From positions 1-64,000 of the forward strand of contig NZ_FOAN01000006.1 of assembly GCF_900109525.1 (NCBI RefSeq): a stretch of DNA of 64,000 bases, given 5' to 3'. This document shows, one piece after another, positions 34,861 through 41,888 of this stretch. The first letter of the stretch is position 1. Each line of letters opens with the position of its first letter. Under the pieces are notes generated by a model. That model had not been told where the DNA came from. It saw nothing but the letters and a program-made list of their open reading frames with translations, and did not search any database. Source of the DNA: Allobosea lupini (GTDB taxonomy: Bacteria; Pseudomonadota; Alphaproteobacteria; Rhizobiales; Beijerinckiaceae). The position numbers and the translations under genes are program-made.

Positions 34861-34891
34861 GTCTATGCAATGAAGACAATGATCGTCATTG
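34861..34891. promoter_or_regulatory. candidate LysR-binding region upstream of the Liv operon
   Basis: GTCTATGCAATGAAG at 34861-34875 matches 14 of 15 bases of the motif at 35850-35864. Immediately beside it is a perfect inverted repeat, CAATGA-TCG-TCATTG, at 34877-34891. The motif lies about 97 bases upstream of the binding-protein start. Read towards the regulated gene, it has the same orientation as the copy before panE. This is what shared control by the neighbouring LysR protein would look like. Confidence 0.6.
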
Positions 34892-34903
34892 AGATAGTCA
34901 ATG

Positions 34904-35824
34904 TCACTTCCGCTCGGCCTGCCTGGTGAACACCCGCGCGCACAGCGACCTGAGCCATTGGTTCGCCGGATCCCGATGATAGCGGGCGTGCCAATGCTGC
35001 TTGACGAAGAAGCCGTCGATGGCGAACGGGCATTCGTGAACGGCAAGGCCGCCGAGCCTGGCGAGCGTCGTGCCGATATGGCGGGGCAGGGTCGCGATGA
35101 GGTCGCTATCCGCGAGGATCGACGAGAGCCCCAGAAATCCGGGAAGACGCAGGACGATCCGGCGATCGATGCCGTGGCTCGCCAGTGCCTTCTCGAGCAG
35201 CAACTGTCCGGTTCCGTAGATGATGCCGATATGAGCCGCAGCCTGATATGTGCGCAGCGACAGCCCCTGCGTCAGCTGCGGATGCCCTTGGCGCGCGAGA
35301 CAGATCCAGTCCTGCTCGAACAGCTTCTGCTGATAGAAGCCGTTCTCGAGGCTCGGGATCAATCCCAGCGCCAGGTCGACATCGCCGGATTGCAGGGCGG
35401 CCGACAACCGGTCGTCGATCCGCGTGACGTCCAGCCGAATGCTCGGCGCGATCTCCCAGGCTGCCGACAGGAGCTCGGGAAGCAGGGTGATGTGACTCGC
35501 GTCGGTCATCGCGATGACGAATGAGCGGGACGAGGTCCCGGCGTCGAACGCGTTCCGCCATTCCGAGACCTGGCGCAGCGCCTGGAGCGCGTCGCGAACC
35601 GCGACGATAAGGCCGTCGGCGAGCGGTGTCGCCAGCATGCCGTCCGGCGTCCGCACGAAGAGCGGATCGCCGAAATGGCGCCGGAGCTTGCCGAGACCAA
35701 TGCTAACGGTCGGCTGCGACAGGTCGAGCGCGTCCGCGGCCTTGGTAATGCTTCTGGTGGCGTGGATCGCATCGAACAGGCGCAGAAGCCGCAGGTCGAG
35801 GACGTCGATATCGTTCTGGCTCAT
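34904..35824 (-). CDS. LysR-family transcriptional regulator of the Liv/CoA region
   Basis: This 306-residue LTTR has the N-terminal winged helix (LLRLFDAIHATRSITKAADAL, quoted in part; SQPTVSIGLGKLRRHFGDPLF) and an effector domain of NodD/PcpR style, with SFVIAMTDASHITLLPEL. It sits between the Liv operon (same strand, downstream) and the divergent panE operon. Repeated motifs lie on both sides, so it probably activates both and controls itself. Its inducer is unknown, probably the Liv substrate or a CoA-pathway intermediate. Confidence 0.9.
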   Translation of the reverse strand: MSQNDIDVLDLRLLRLFDAIHATRSITKAADALDLSQPTVSIGLGKLRRHFGDPLFVRTPDGMLATPLADGLIVAVRDALQALRQVSEWRNAFDAGTSSRSFVIAMTDASHITLLPELLSAAWEIAPSIRLDVTRIDDRLSAALQSGDVDLALGLIPSLENGFYQQKLFEQDWICLARQGHPQLTQGLSLRTYQAAAHIGIIYGTGQLLLEKALASHGIDRRIVLRLPGFLGLSSILADSDLIATLPRHIGTTLARLGGLAVHECPFAIDGFFVKQHWHARYHRDPANQWLRSLCARVFTRQAERK

Positions 35825-35849
35825 TGAAAAAAGCTATGATGGTGATTTC

Positions 35850-35864
35850 CTTCATTACATAGAC
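35850..35864. promoter_or_regulatory. candidate LysR-binding motif in the lysR-panE divergent gap
   Basis: CTTCATTACATAGAC is, on the other strand, GTCTATGTAATGAAG, which differs by one base from the copy before the Liv operon. It lies 26 bases upstream of the lysR start and 56 bases upstream of panE. A site here would serve autoregulation and activation of the panE operon. Confidence 0.6.
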
Positions 35865-35920
35865 AGCTCACTCGCGCGGTCATAGCCCTTTCGCGATCGG
35901 ATCGGTTGGGAAGGTCGACA

Positions 35921-36868
35921 GTGCGGATCTGCATCCTTGGCGCGGGAGCTCTTGGCTCCGCTATCGGAGGGACGCTCGCCGAGGCTGGGCACGAGGTCAC
36001 GCTCGTCAACCGCAATCGTGGACATGTCGATGCCATTCGCGAGCGCGGGCTCGTCTTGAGGGGCGATGGCCATGATCGGATCGTGCATCTGGCTGCCGCC
36101 ACCGACACCGCCGGGATGGCGCCCGTCGACCTCGTCCTCGTGCTCGTCAAATCTCCCGATACCGAGGCGGCGGTCTCGGCCGCCCGCAGCATCGTCGGGC
36201 CGGATACGCTGGTGATCTCTCTCCAGAACGGCGTCGGCCAGGAAGAACTGCTGACGTCGATCCTGGGCCGGCGGCATGTCCTCGCCGGCAGGACCTATAC
36301 CGGCGGCGTCATGCTCGGGCCAGGCCATGTGCTCTGCGGCGTCGCTGGCAAGGAAACCATCATCGGCGAGATGGACGGCGCGGTAACGCCACGCGCCGCC
36401 GCTCTTGCGCAGGCATTGACCGAGGCCGGCCTGGACACGCGCGTCAGCGCCGAGATCCGCGCCGTGATCTGGGACAAGCTGCTCGTCAATGTTGCGACAG
36501 GGGCGCTCGCGGCGGTGACCGGCCTGACCTATGGCCAGCTCTACCAATTGCCCGAGATCGAGGAGACCGCCGTCGCGGCGGTCGCAGAGGCGATGGCGGT
36601 GGCACAGGCCTGTGGAATCCGGCTGGCGACGAGCGACCCTCGCGCGCCCTGGAGAAAAGCCTCGTCGGGCCTGCCGCCGGAGTTCAAGACCTCGATGCTG
36701 CAAAGCCTCGAAAACGGCCGGCGGACCGAGATCGATTTCATCAACGGTGCCGTCGTCCGGGAAGGACGCCGGATGGGTGTTCCCACCCCGGTGAACGCAA
36801 CGCTGGTCGCGCTGGTCAAGGGCGTCGAGACGAGAACGGGCATCTCGGCACGGGCGGTCGCCGCATGA
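35921..36868 (+). CDS. ketopantoate reductase family protein (PanE/ApbA)
   Basis: This 315-residue NADPH-dependent 2-oxo acid reductase has the ILGAGALGSAIGG dinucleotide motif at the very N-terminus. The catalytic Lys is in VIWDKLLVNVATGALAA and Glu/Asp in RRTEIDFINGAVVREGR. GTG 35921, after GGGAAGG, starts exactly one residue before the Rossmann strand; a TTG at 35906 is less likely. True ketopantoate reductase makes pantoate for CoA. Its place in a CoA-thioester operon without pan genes suggests a different 2-oxo acid substrate, so panE is not assigned. Confidence 0.87.
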   Translation: MRICILGAGALGSAIGGTLAEAGHEVTLVNRNRGHVDAIRERGLVLRGDGHDRIVHLAAATDTAGMAPVDLVLVLVKSPDTEAAVSAARSIVGPDTLVISLQNGVGQEELLTSILGRRHVLAGRTYTGGVMLGPGHVLCGVAGKETIIGEMDGAVTPRAAALAQALTEAGLDTRVSAEIRAVIWDKLLVNVATGALAAVTGLTYGQLYQLPEIEETAVAAVAEAMAVAQACGIRLATSDPRAPWRKASSGLPPEFKTSMLQSLENGRRTEIDFINGAVVREGRRMGVPTPVNATLVALVKGVETRTGISARAVAA

Positions 36869-37233
36869 CGACACAGGCCTATCTCGAACATGTCGCGATT
36901 CGCGTTCGCGATCTTGCCTGGCATATCCGCTTCTTCGAGGCCGTCTTCGGATGGAGGGTCCGGCAGGTCGACGGCGACGGCGCGGATCCGAAGCAGGTCT
37001 GGATCGGCGGCATGCAACTGATCGCGGCTGCGGATTTCGACGGTGCGCGAGGCCATGCCGATCATGTCGGGATCCGGTGCGGCGACGTCGCGGCGGCCAT
37101 TGCGGCCGCCCATGCCTTTTCCGAAGTGACCACAGATCCGCGCGGAAGCCATTGGCTCAAGCTGCCCGATGGCTTCGTCGTCGAGCTCCTCCCGGCAGGC
37201 CCAGAGGCGCCCGCTGTCTACTCCACGCTTTGA
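36865..37233 (+). CDS. VOC (glyoxalase/bleomycin-resistance fold) protein
   Basis: This 122-residue single-module vicinal-oxygen-chelate protein starts at ATG 36865 inside the preceding stop. It has two beta-alpha-beta halves: LEHVAIRVRDLAWHIRFFEA (quoted to 20) with a metal His, and ADHVGIRCGDVAAAI with the second His. The likely C-terminal ligand Glu is in FVVELLP. Small VOC proteins of such operons can be methylmalonyl-CoA epimerase-like or isomerases. Its function here cannot be stated more closely. Confidence 0.82.
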   Translation: MTTQAYLEHVAIRVRDLAWHIRFFEAVFGWRVRQVDGDGADPKQVWIGGMQLIAAADFDGARGHADHVGIRCGDVAAAIAAAHAFSEVTTDPRGSHWLKLPDGFVVELLPAGPEAPAVYSTL

Positions 37234-37241
37234 GGTCTGCC

Positions 37242-37715
37242 ATGGACGCCAAGAGCCCGCCCAAAAAGGCGCATGAACGCTACTTCGACGAGGTCGAGGT
37301 GGGCGACGAAGGCATCACGCCCGAAGTCACCGTGACCAAGGAGATGATCAAGGCGTATGCCGACCTGAGCGGCGACCATACGCCCGTGCATGTCGACGAA
37401 GACTTCGCCAAGGCTTCGCATTTCGGCGGCATCGTCGCTCATGGCCTTTTCGGCCTCTCGCTCGCGGACGGCCTGAAGACGCGCGGCTCGCTGCAGTTTC
37501 CGCCAGGCGCGTCGCTCGGCTGGAACTGGGATTTCAAACTGCCCATCCGCGCCGACGACACGATCCATGTGAAGTATCGCGTTGCCTCCATGCGCGAAAC
37601 CCGCAAGCCGGGCTGGGGAATCGTGTCGATCGCCTCCGACCTCATCAACCAGAAGGGCGAGATCGTGCAGACCGGCGAGCACAAGCTGATGATCCTGAAG
37701 CGGCCGGAGGCCTGA
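37242..37715 (+). CDS. MaoC-family hydratase/dehydratase
   Basis: This 157-residue single hot-dog domain protein carries the R-hydratase motif YADLSGDHTPVHVDEDFA with the catalytic Asp and His, followed by FGGIVAHGLFGLSLADG. These enzymes add or remove water on CoA thioesters. ATG 37242 was chosen because it follows the previous stop by eight bases and begins shortly before the conserved EVEVGDE strand. It is next to a CoA transferase, so it may act on the thioester that enzyme makes. Confidence 0.9.
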   Translation: MDAKSPPKKAHERYFDEVEVGDEGITPEVTVTKEMIKAYADLSGDHTPVHVDEDFAKASHFGGIVAHGLFGLSLADGLKTRGSLQFPPGASLGWNWDFKLPIRADDTIHVKYRVASMRETRKPGWGIVSIASDLINQKGEIVQTGEHKLMILKRPEA

Positions 37716-37716
37716 G

Positions 37717-38928
37717 ATGCCACAGACCCTGCCCCTCAGCGGAATCCGCGTGATCGACTACAGCCACTTCCTGGCGGGGCCGCACATGTCGCGTTGCCTG
37801 GCGGCGATGGGCGCCGACGTCATCAAGGTCGAGCGCCCGGGCGGCGGCGACGCCGGCCGCGCGCACGGCTATTTCAAGGACGGGCAATCCGGATATTTCC
37901 TTCAGCAGAACATGGGCAAGCGCGGCATCTGCGTCGACATGAAGGACCGGCGCGGCTTCGACCTGATGATGAAGCTGGTCGAGACGGCGGACGTGTTCGT
38001 CGAGAACTACCGCCCCGGCGCGCTGGAAAAGCTCGGCCTCGGCTATGCGGCTCTCTCGGCGCGCAATCCCCGGCTGGTCTATTGCTCGGTATCCGCTTAC
38101 GGGCACACCGGGCCGGATGCCGCAAGGCCCGGCTTCGGCCTGATCGCCGAGGCGAAATCGGGCGCCATGGCGCAGCTCGGCACGGACGGGGAGGCGCCGC
38201 CGCTGCTGCGCATTCCGATCGCCGACATGTATGCCGGCATGCACGGCGTCGCCGCAATCTGCGCCGCCCTGCTGGGCCGCGTCGCGACCGGCAAGGGACA
38301 GCATATCGACCTGGCGCTCTACGACTGCATGATCTCGATCCATGATTATGCCGTGCAGCGCTACACCTTCTCCGATGGAGAGGAACTCCCGAAGCGCACC
38401 GGCTCGGATTCGCCGGAAACGCCGATCTATGGCGTCTTCCCGAGCTCGGACGCTTATATTGTGATCGCCGCCCAGGTTGACGACGCCTGGGCCCGACTGG
38501 CGAGCCTGATCGGCGGCGCTGCGCTAGACCCGAAATTTGCGACGCCGACCGGCCGTGCAACGCATTACCGGGAGGCGACCGCGCTGGTGAAGGCCTGGAG
38601 CTCGGCACGCACGACGCGCGAATGCCTTGCGGCTCTCGACGCGTCGTCCGTTCCGTCTGCGCCCGTGCAGACGATCGACCAGGTGCTCGCGGATCCGCAG
38701 GTCGCGGCGCGGAACATGGTGCTCGAGCAAACCCATCCGGTGCTCGGCAAAGTCAGGCTTCCCAATCTGCCGTTCCGGTTCTCGGACTGTGACACGACAC
38801 CCCAGCGGGTCGCACCCTTGCTCGGTCAGCACAATGTCGAAATCGCTCGCGAGCTCGGCATCAGGGAAGAGGAGATCGCCGATATGCAGAGGGCGAACGT
38901 CCTGGCGAGCGAGCCGGCGGCCGGCTGA
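37717..38928 (+). CDS. CaiB/BaiF family CoA transferase
   Basis: This 403-residue class III CoA transferase moves CoA between carboxylic acids through an aspartyl-CoA intermediate. Family blocks are IDYSHFLAGPHMSRCLAAMG, ADVIKVERPGGGD, VFVENYRPGALEKLGLGY, and IADMYAGMHG with the catalytic Asp. It starts one base after the MaoC stop and ends the operon. With MaoC, the enoyl-CoA hydratase and the Liv importer it suggests activation and hydration of an imported carboxylic acid. Confidence 0.92.
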   Translation: MPQTLPLSGIRVIDYSHFLAGPHMSRCLAAMGADVIKVERPGGGDAGRAHGYFKDGQSGYFLQQNMGKRGICVDMKDRRGFDLMMKLVETADVFVENYRPGALEKLGLGYAALSARNPRLVYCSVSAYGHTGPDAARPGFGLIAEAKSGAMAQLGTDGEAPPLLRIPIADMYAGMHGVAAICAALLGRVATGKGQHIDLALYDCMISIHDYAVQRYTFSDGEELPKRTGSDSPETPIYGVFPSSDAYIVIAAQVDDAWARLASLIGGAALDPKFATPTGRATHYREATALVKAWSSARTTRECLAALDASSVPSAPVQTIDQVLADPQVAARNMVLEQTHPVLGKVRLPNLPFRFSDCDTTPQRVAPLLGQHNVEIARELGIREEEIADMQRANVLASEPAAG

Positions 38929-38965
38929 CACACCGCTCCGGTCGTGTCGGCGGCGTTGGCCCCGG

Positions 38966-40414
38966 TCAAGCCGCTCTCGGCAGGCGCAAGCCCGGCGCGA
39001 GGCGGCCGACATGCTTGAGATCGTCGAGGAAGCGCCGGGTCTCGTTTTCTTTCGCCTCCTCGTCCGGCAGGCGCAGCAGATAGGACGGGTGGACGGTCGC
39101 CAGCAGCGGCGTCCCATCCGGCAGCGCAAGCTCGCGCCCGCGTGCTGCCGCCAGCGGGCCGGCATGGCCGGTCAACGCCTTGAGCGCGGTCGCGCCCAGC
39201 GCCACCACCAGCTGCGGCTTGACGAAGCCGAGCTCGAGATCGAGCCAGAAGCGGCAGGCTTTGACCTCGCCGGCATTCGGCTTCTCGTGGATGCGCCGCT
39301 TGCCGCGCAGCTGGAATTTGAAATGCTTCACCGCATTGGTGACATAGGCTCGGGTGCGATCGAGCCCTGCATCCGCCATGGCGCGATCGAAGACCTTGCC
39401 GGCCGGGCCGATAAAGGGCTTGCCGGCGAGATCCTCATGATCGCCTGGCTGCTCGCCGACGAAGATCACCGGCGCATTGCGCGGGCCTTCGCCGAAAACC
39501 GTCTGTGTCGCATCGCACCAGAGATCGCAGCGCCGGCAGGAGCGCGCCGCGAACGCCGCATCCTCCCAGCTCTCGATTGCCGAAAGGTCGGCAGCGGCCA
39601 GGTCCGGCGCCGGAGCAGGCCGTCGCTTCTGGGGTGATGTCGGCGCGCTCATGATCATCTCCTGCGTTCGCCTGGCGGCATCGGCAATCAGGGGAGCAAT
39701 CAGTTCGGCCTCCGGCAGGTTCCGCCAGTATTTCATGGGCATCTCGGCCCTCATCGCCTTCGGCTTCAGCCGGGCCGGGTTGAAGATGCTGGCGTAATAG
39801 GTTCGCCACCACTCCTCCATCGCATCACTGGTCGGCGCCTGCGCCCGCGTCGCCGCCTCGCCGAGCTTGAGTTCGCGCCCGTCCCAGAGCAGCGTCCCGC
39901 GTGGCGTCAGGATCGTCCAGCGCATCGTCGTGAAACGCTCGACGAAGAAGGGCGCGACCTTCTCCAGGATGTGATGCTCGGGCTCGAACCAGGCGACGAA
40001 GGCCTCGCCGCCCTCCCCGTCATCGACCTCGCGGAAGCGCACGAAGGCGGTCATCTTGTGCATGTCGCGCCGGACCGAGCGCGCCAGCGCCTCGGCGCGA
40101 TGGACGTCGTGATCGGAGGCGATCTGGAGCAGCTCGCGCTCCTCCTGCAGGCGCCAAAGCAGGCGGTAGAGCAGGTCGAAGCGCGCGGGATCGCTATGGC
40201 AGATCACCTGCTGCGCCAGCCCGACGAAAGCGCGCGGCACGCTGAGCGCCCTACCCTCGCCGCCCTCGACCACATCCTCGCCGAACAGGCCGGTGTCGTT
40301 ATCGCCGACGCGCCAGTCGATCGCCGAGGGTGCGACCAGCGCTTGCGCGAAGCGCCGGGCGAAGCCGCGCCAGCCCTCGAAATCGGCTGGATGGGACAGA
40401 CGCGCGACGTACAT
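38966..40414 (-). CDS. UdgX-type uracil-DNA glycosylase fused to an N-terminal DUF4130 domain
   Basis: This 482-residue fusion has an N-terminal half (about 1-255) that is the DUF4130/TIGR03915-type domain found beside repair radical SAM proteins. The C-terminal half (about 285-475) is a family-4-like uracil-DNA glycosylase, with CRRC (293-296) for the Fe-S cluster, VGEQPGDHEDLAGKPFIG from 319, and VHPSYL (441-446). KRRIHEKP at 372-379 is the UdgX hallmark: His376 corresponds to the residue that forms a covalent bond with the abasic sugar after uracil removal. The start overlaps the upstream radical SAM stop by one base. Confidence 0.92.
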   Translation of the reverse strand: MYVARLSHPADFEGWRGFARRFAQALVAPSAIDWRVGDNDTGLFGEDVVEGGEGRALSVPRAFVGLAQQVICHSDPARFDLLYRLLWRLQEERELLQIASDHDVHRAEALARSVRRDMHKMTAFVRFREVDDGEGGEAFVAWFEPEHHILEKVAPFFVERFTTMRWTILTPRGTLLWDGRELKLGEAATRAQAPTSDAMEEWWRTYYASIFNPARLKPKAMRAEMPMKYWRNLPEAELIAPLIADAARRTQEMIMSAPTSPQKRRPAPAPDLAAADLSAIESWEDAAFAARSCRRCDLWCDATQTVFGEGPRNAPVIFVGEQPGDHEDLAGKPFIGPAGKVFDRAMADAGLDRTRAYVTNAVKHFKFQLRGKRRIHEKPNAGEVKACRFWLDLELGFVKPQLVVALGATALKALTGHAGPLAAARGRELALPDGTPLLATVHPSYLLRLPDEEAKENETRRFLDDLKHVGRLAPGLRLPRAA

Positions 40415-41661
40415 CAGAGCAGCGCCAGTTGCTGCGGCTTCGGCGCCAGCTGCGCCTTCAGCCGCTCGCCGTCAAGCGCAGCGCCCGGCCGCCAGTCGCT
40501 GGTGACGATGAACTGCCGGAGCACGCGCAAGGAGCGCACCAGCCGCCCGACATCCTCCAGCCTCAAGCTCCGGAAGCGGCGCATGGCGAGGATGCGATCG
40601 ACGCTGCGCGTGCCGAGCCCGGGAATGCGCAGCAGCATCTCGCGCTCGGCGCGGTTGACGTCGACGGGAAAGCGGCCGCGATGGCGCAAGGCCCAGGCGA
40701 GCTTGGGATCGACGGCAAGGTCGAGCATGCCGCCCGGCGCTGCGTCCATGATCTCGTCGACCTCGAAGCCGTAGAAGCGCGTCAGCCAGTCGGCCTGGTA
40801 GAGGCGATGCTCGCGCATCAGCGGCGGTTCCGACAGCGGCAATTGCTTCGACGAGTCGGGGATCGGGCTGAAGGCGGAGTAATAGACCCGGCGCAGGCCA
40901 TAGGCACCATAGAGATTGGCGCTGCGCTGCAGGATGGTCGCGTCGGTGGCATCGTCGGCGCCGACGATCATCTGCGTGCTCTGCCCCGCCGGCGAGAAGG
41001 CCGGCGCCCGTTTCGAGCGCTCGCGCTCGGCGGCGGCCTCGTCGATCCTGAGCTTGAGCCCGCCCATGGCGCTGCGGATGTCGAGCGGCTGCTTCTCCGG
41101 CGCAAAGCGCTTGAGCGAGGTTTCGCTCGGCAGCTCCACATTGATCGAGACCCGGTCTGCGAACAGGGCCGCTCGGTCGATCAGCTCCTGGCTCGCGCTC
41201 GGGATCAGCTTGAGATGGATGTAGCCGCGGAAATCGTGATCGAGCCGCAAGCTCTCGGCAACACGCACCAGTTCGCCCATGGTGTAGTCCGGCGAGCGGA
41301 TGATGCCGGAGGAGAGGAACAGACCCTCGATATAGTTGCGCTTGTAGAAATTCAGCGTCAGCGCCACGACCTCCTCGACCGAGAAGCGCGCCCGCTGGAC
41401 GTTGCTCGAACTGCGGTTGATGCAGAAGACGCAGTCATAGGAGCAGAAATTGGTCAGCAGGATCTTCAGCAGCGAGATGCAGCGCCCGTCCGGCGCATAG
41501 GAATGGCAGATGCCCGAGCCCGTGGTCGAGCCGATGCCCTTCCCACCGACCGAATGGCGCTTCGCCGTCCCGCTCGACGCGCAGGAGGCGTCGTACTTCG
41601 CGGCATCGCTGAGGACTTCCAGCTTCTGAAGCGTGGTGAGCTGCGCCAAGCAAGCCTCCAT
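40414..41661 (-). CDS. putative DNA modification/repair radical SAM protein
   Basis: This is a radical SAM protein of the family that always partners the DUF4130/UdgX protein. CxxxCxxC is present as NFCSYDCVFC, binding the 4Fe-4S cluster that cleaves SAM. The N-terminal DAAKYDASCASSG segment is characteristic of the family. Near the C-terminus LLRIPGLGTRSVDRILAMRR is a helix-hairpin-helix DNA-binding motif. Two starts are possible: ATG 41661, used here, or ATG 41682. A GTTC-N7-GTTC LexA box lies between them, so the first gives a very short or absent leader. The substrate lesion is unknown. Confidence 0.88.
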   Translation of the reverse strand: MEACLAQLTTLQKLEVLSDAAKYDASCASSGTAKRHSVGGKGIGSTTGSGICHSYAPDGRCISLLKILLTNFCSYDCVFCINRSSSNVQRARFSVEEVVALTLNFYKRNYIEGLFLSSGIIRSPDYTMGELVRVAESLRLDHDFRGYIHLKLIPSASQELIDRAALFADRVSINVELPSETSLKRFAPEKQPLDIRSAMGGLKLRIDEAAAERERSKRAPAFSPAGQSTQMIVGADDATDATILQRSANLYGAYGLRRVYYSAFSPIPDSSKQLPLSEPPLMREHRLYQADWLTRFYGFEVDEIMDAAPGGMLDLAVDPKLAWALRHRGRFPVDVNRAEREMLLRIPGLGTRSVDRILAMRRFRSLRLEDVGRLVRSLRVLRQFIVTSDWRPGAALDGERLKAQLAPKPQQLALL

Positions 41662-41676
41662 GTTCACTATATGTTC
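41662..41676 (-). promoter_or_regulatory. LexA (SOS) box before the radical SAM-UdgX operon
   Basis: GTTC at 41662-41665 and GTTC at 41673-41676 are separated by exactly seven bases (ACTATAT). This is the alphaproteobacterial LexA consensus GTTC-N7-GTTC. The box touches the start of the radical SAM gene, where LexA would block the promoter. It predicts DNA-damage induction of both repair genes. Confidence 0.75.
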
Positions 41677-41888
41677 TATCATGACGCAAACCCATCCCGT
41701 CCGCCAGAGGTTCCAAAGCGCACGATCGTCGCAGCCTCGCTCTCAGGTGGTTGGATGTTCCGCGCTAATCGCCATCGCATCAGCGATGCGCCAGGAGCTT
41801 TCGTTGACGAACTGCCGGCAACCGGACGTTCCTCCGCGGTAGACCAAGAGCGAGCTTTCGTCAGGCCAAGTCAGGCCGCCAGCTCAAG

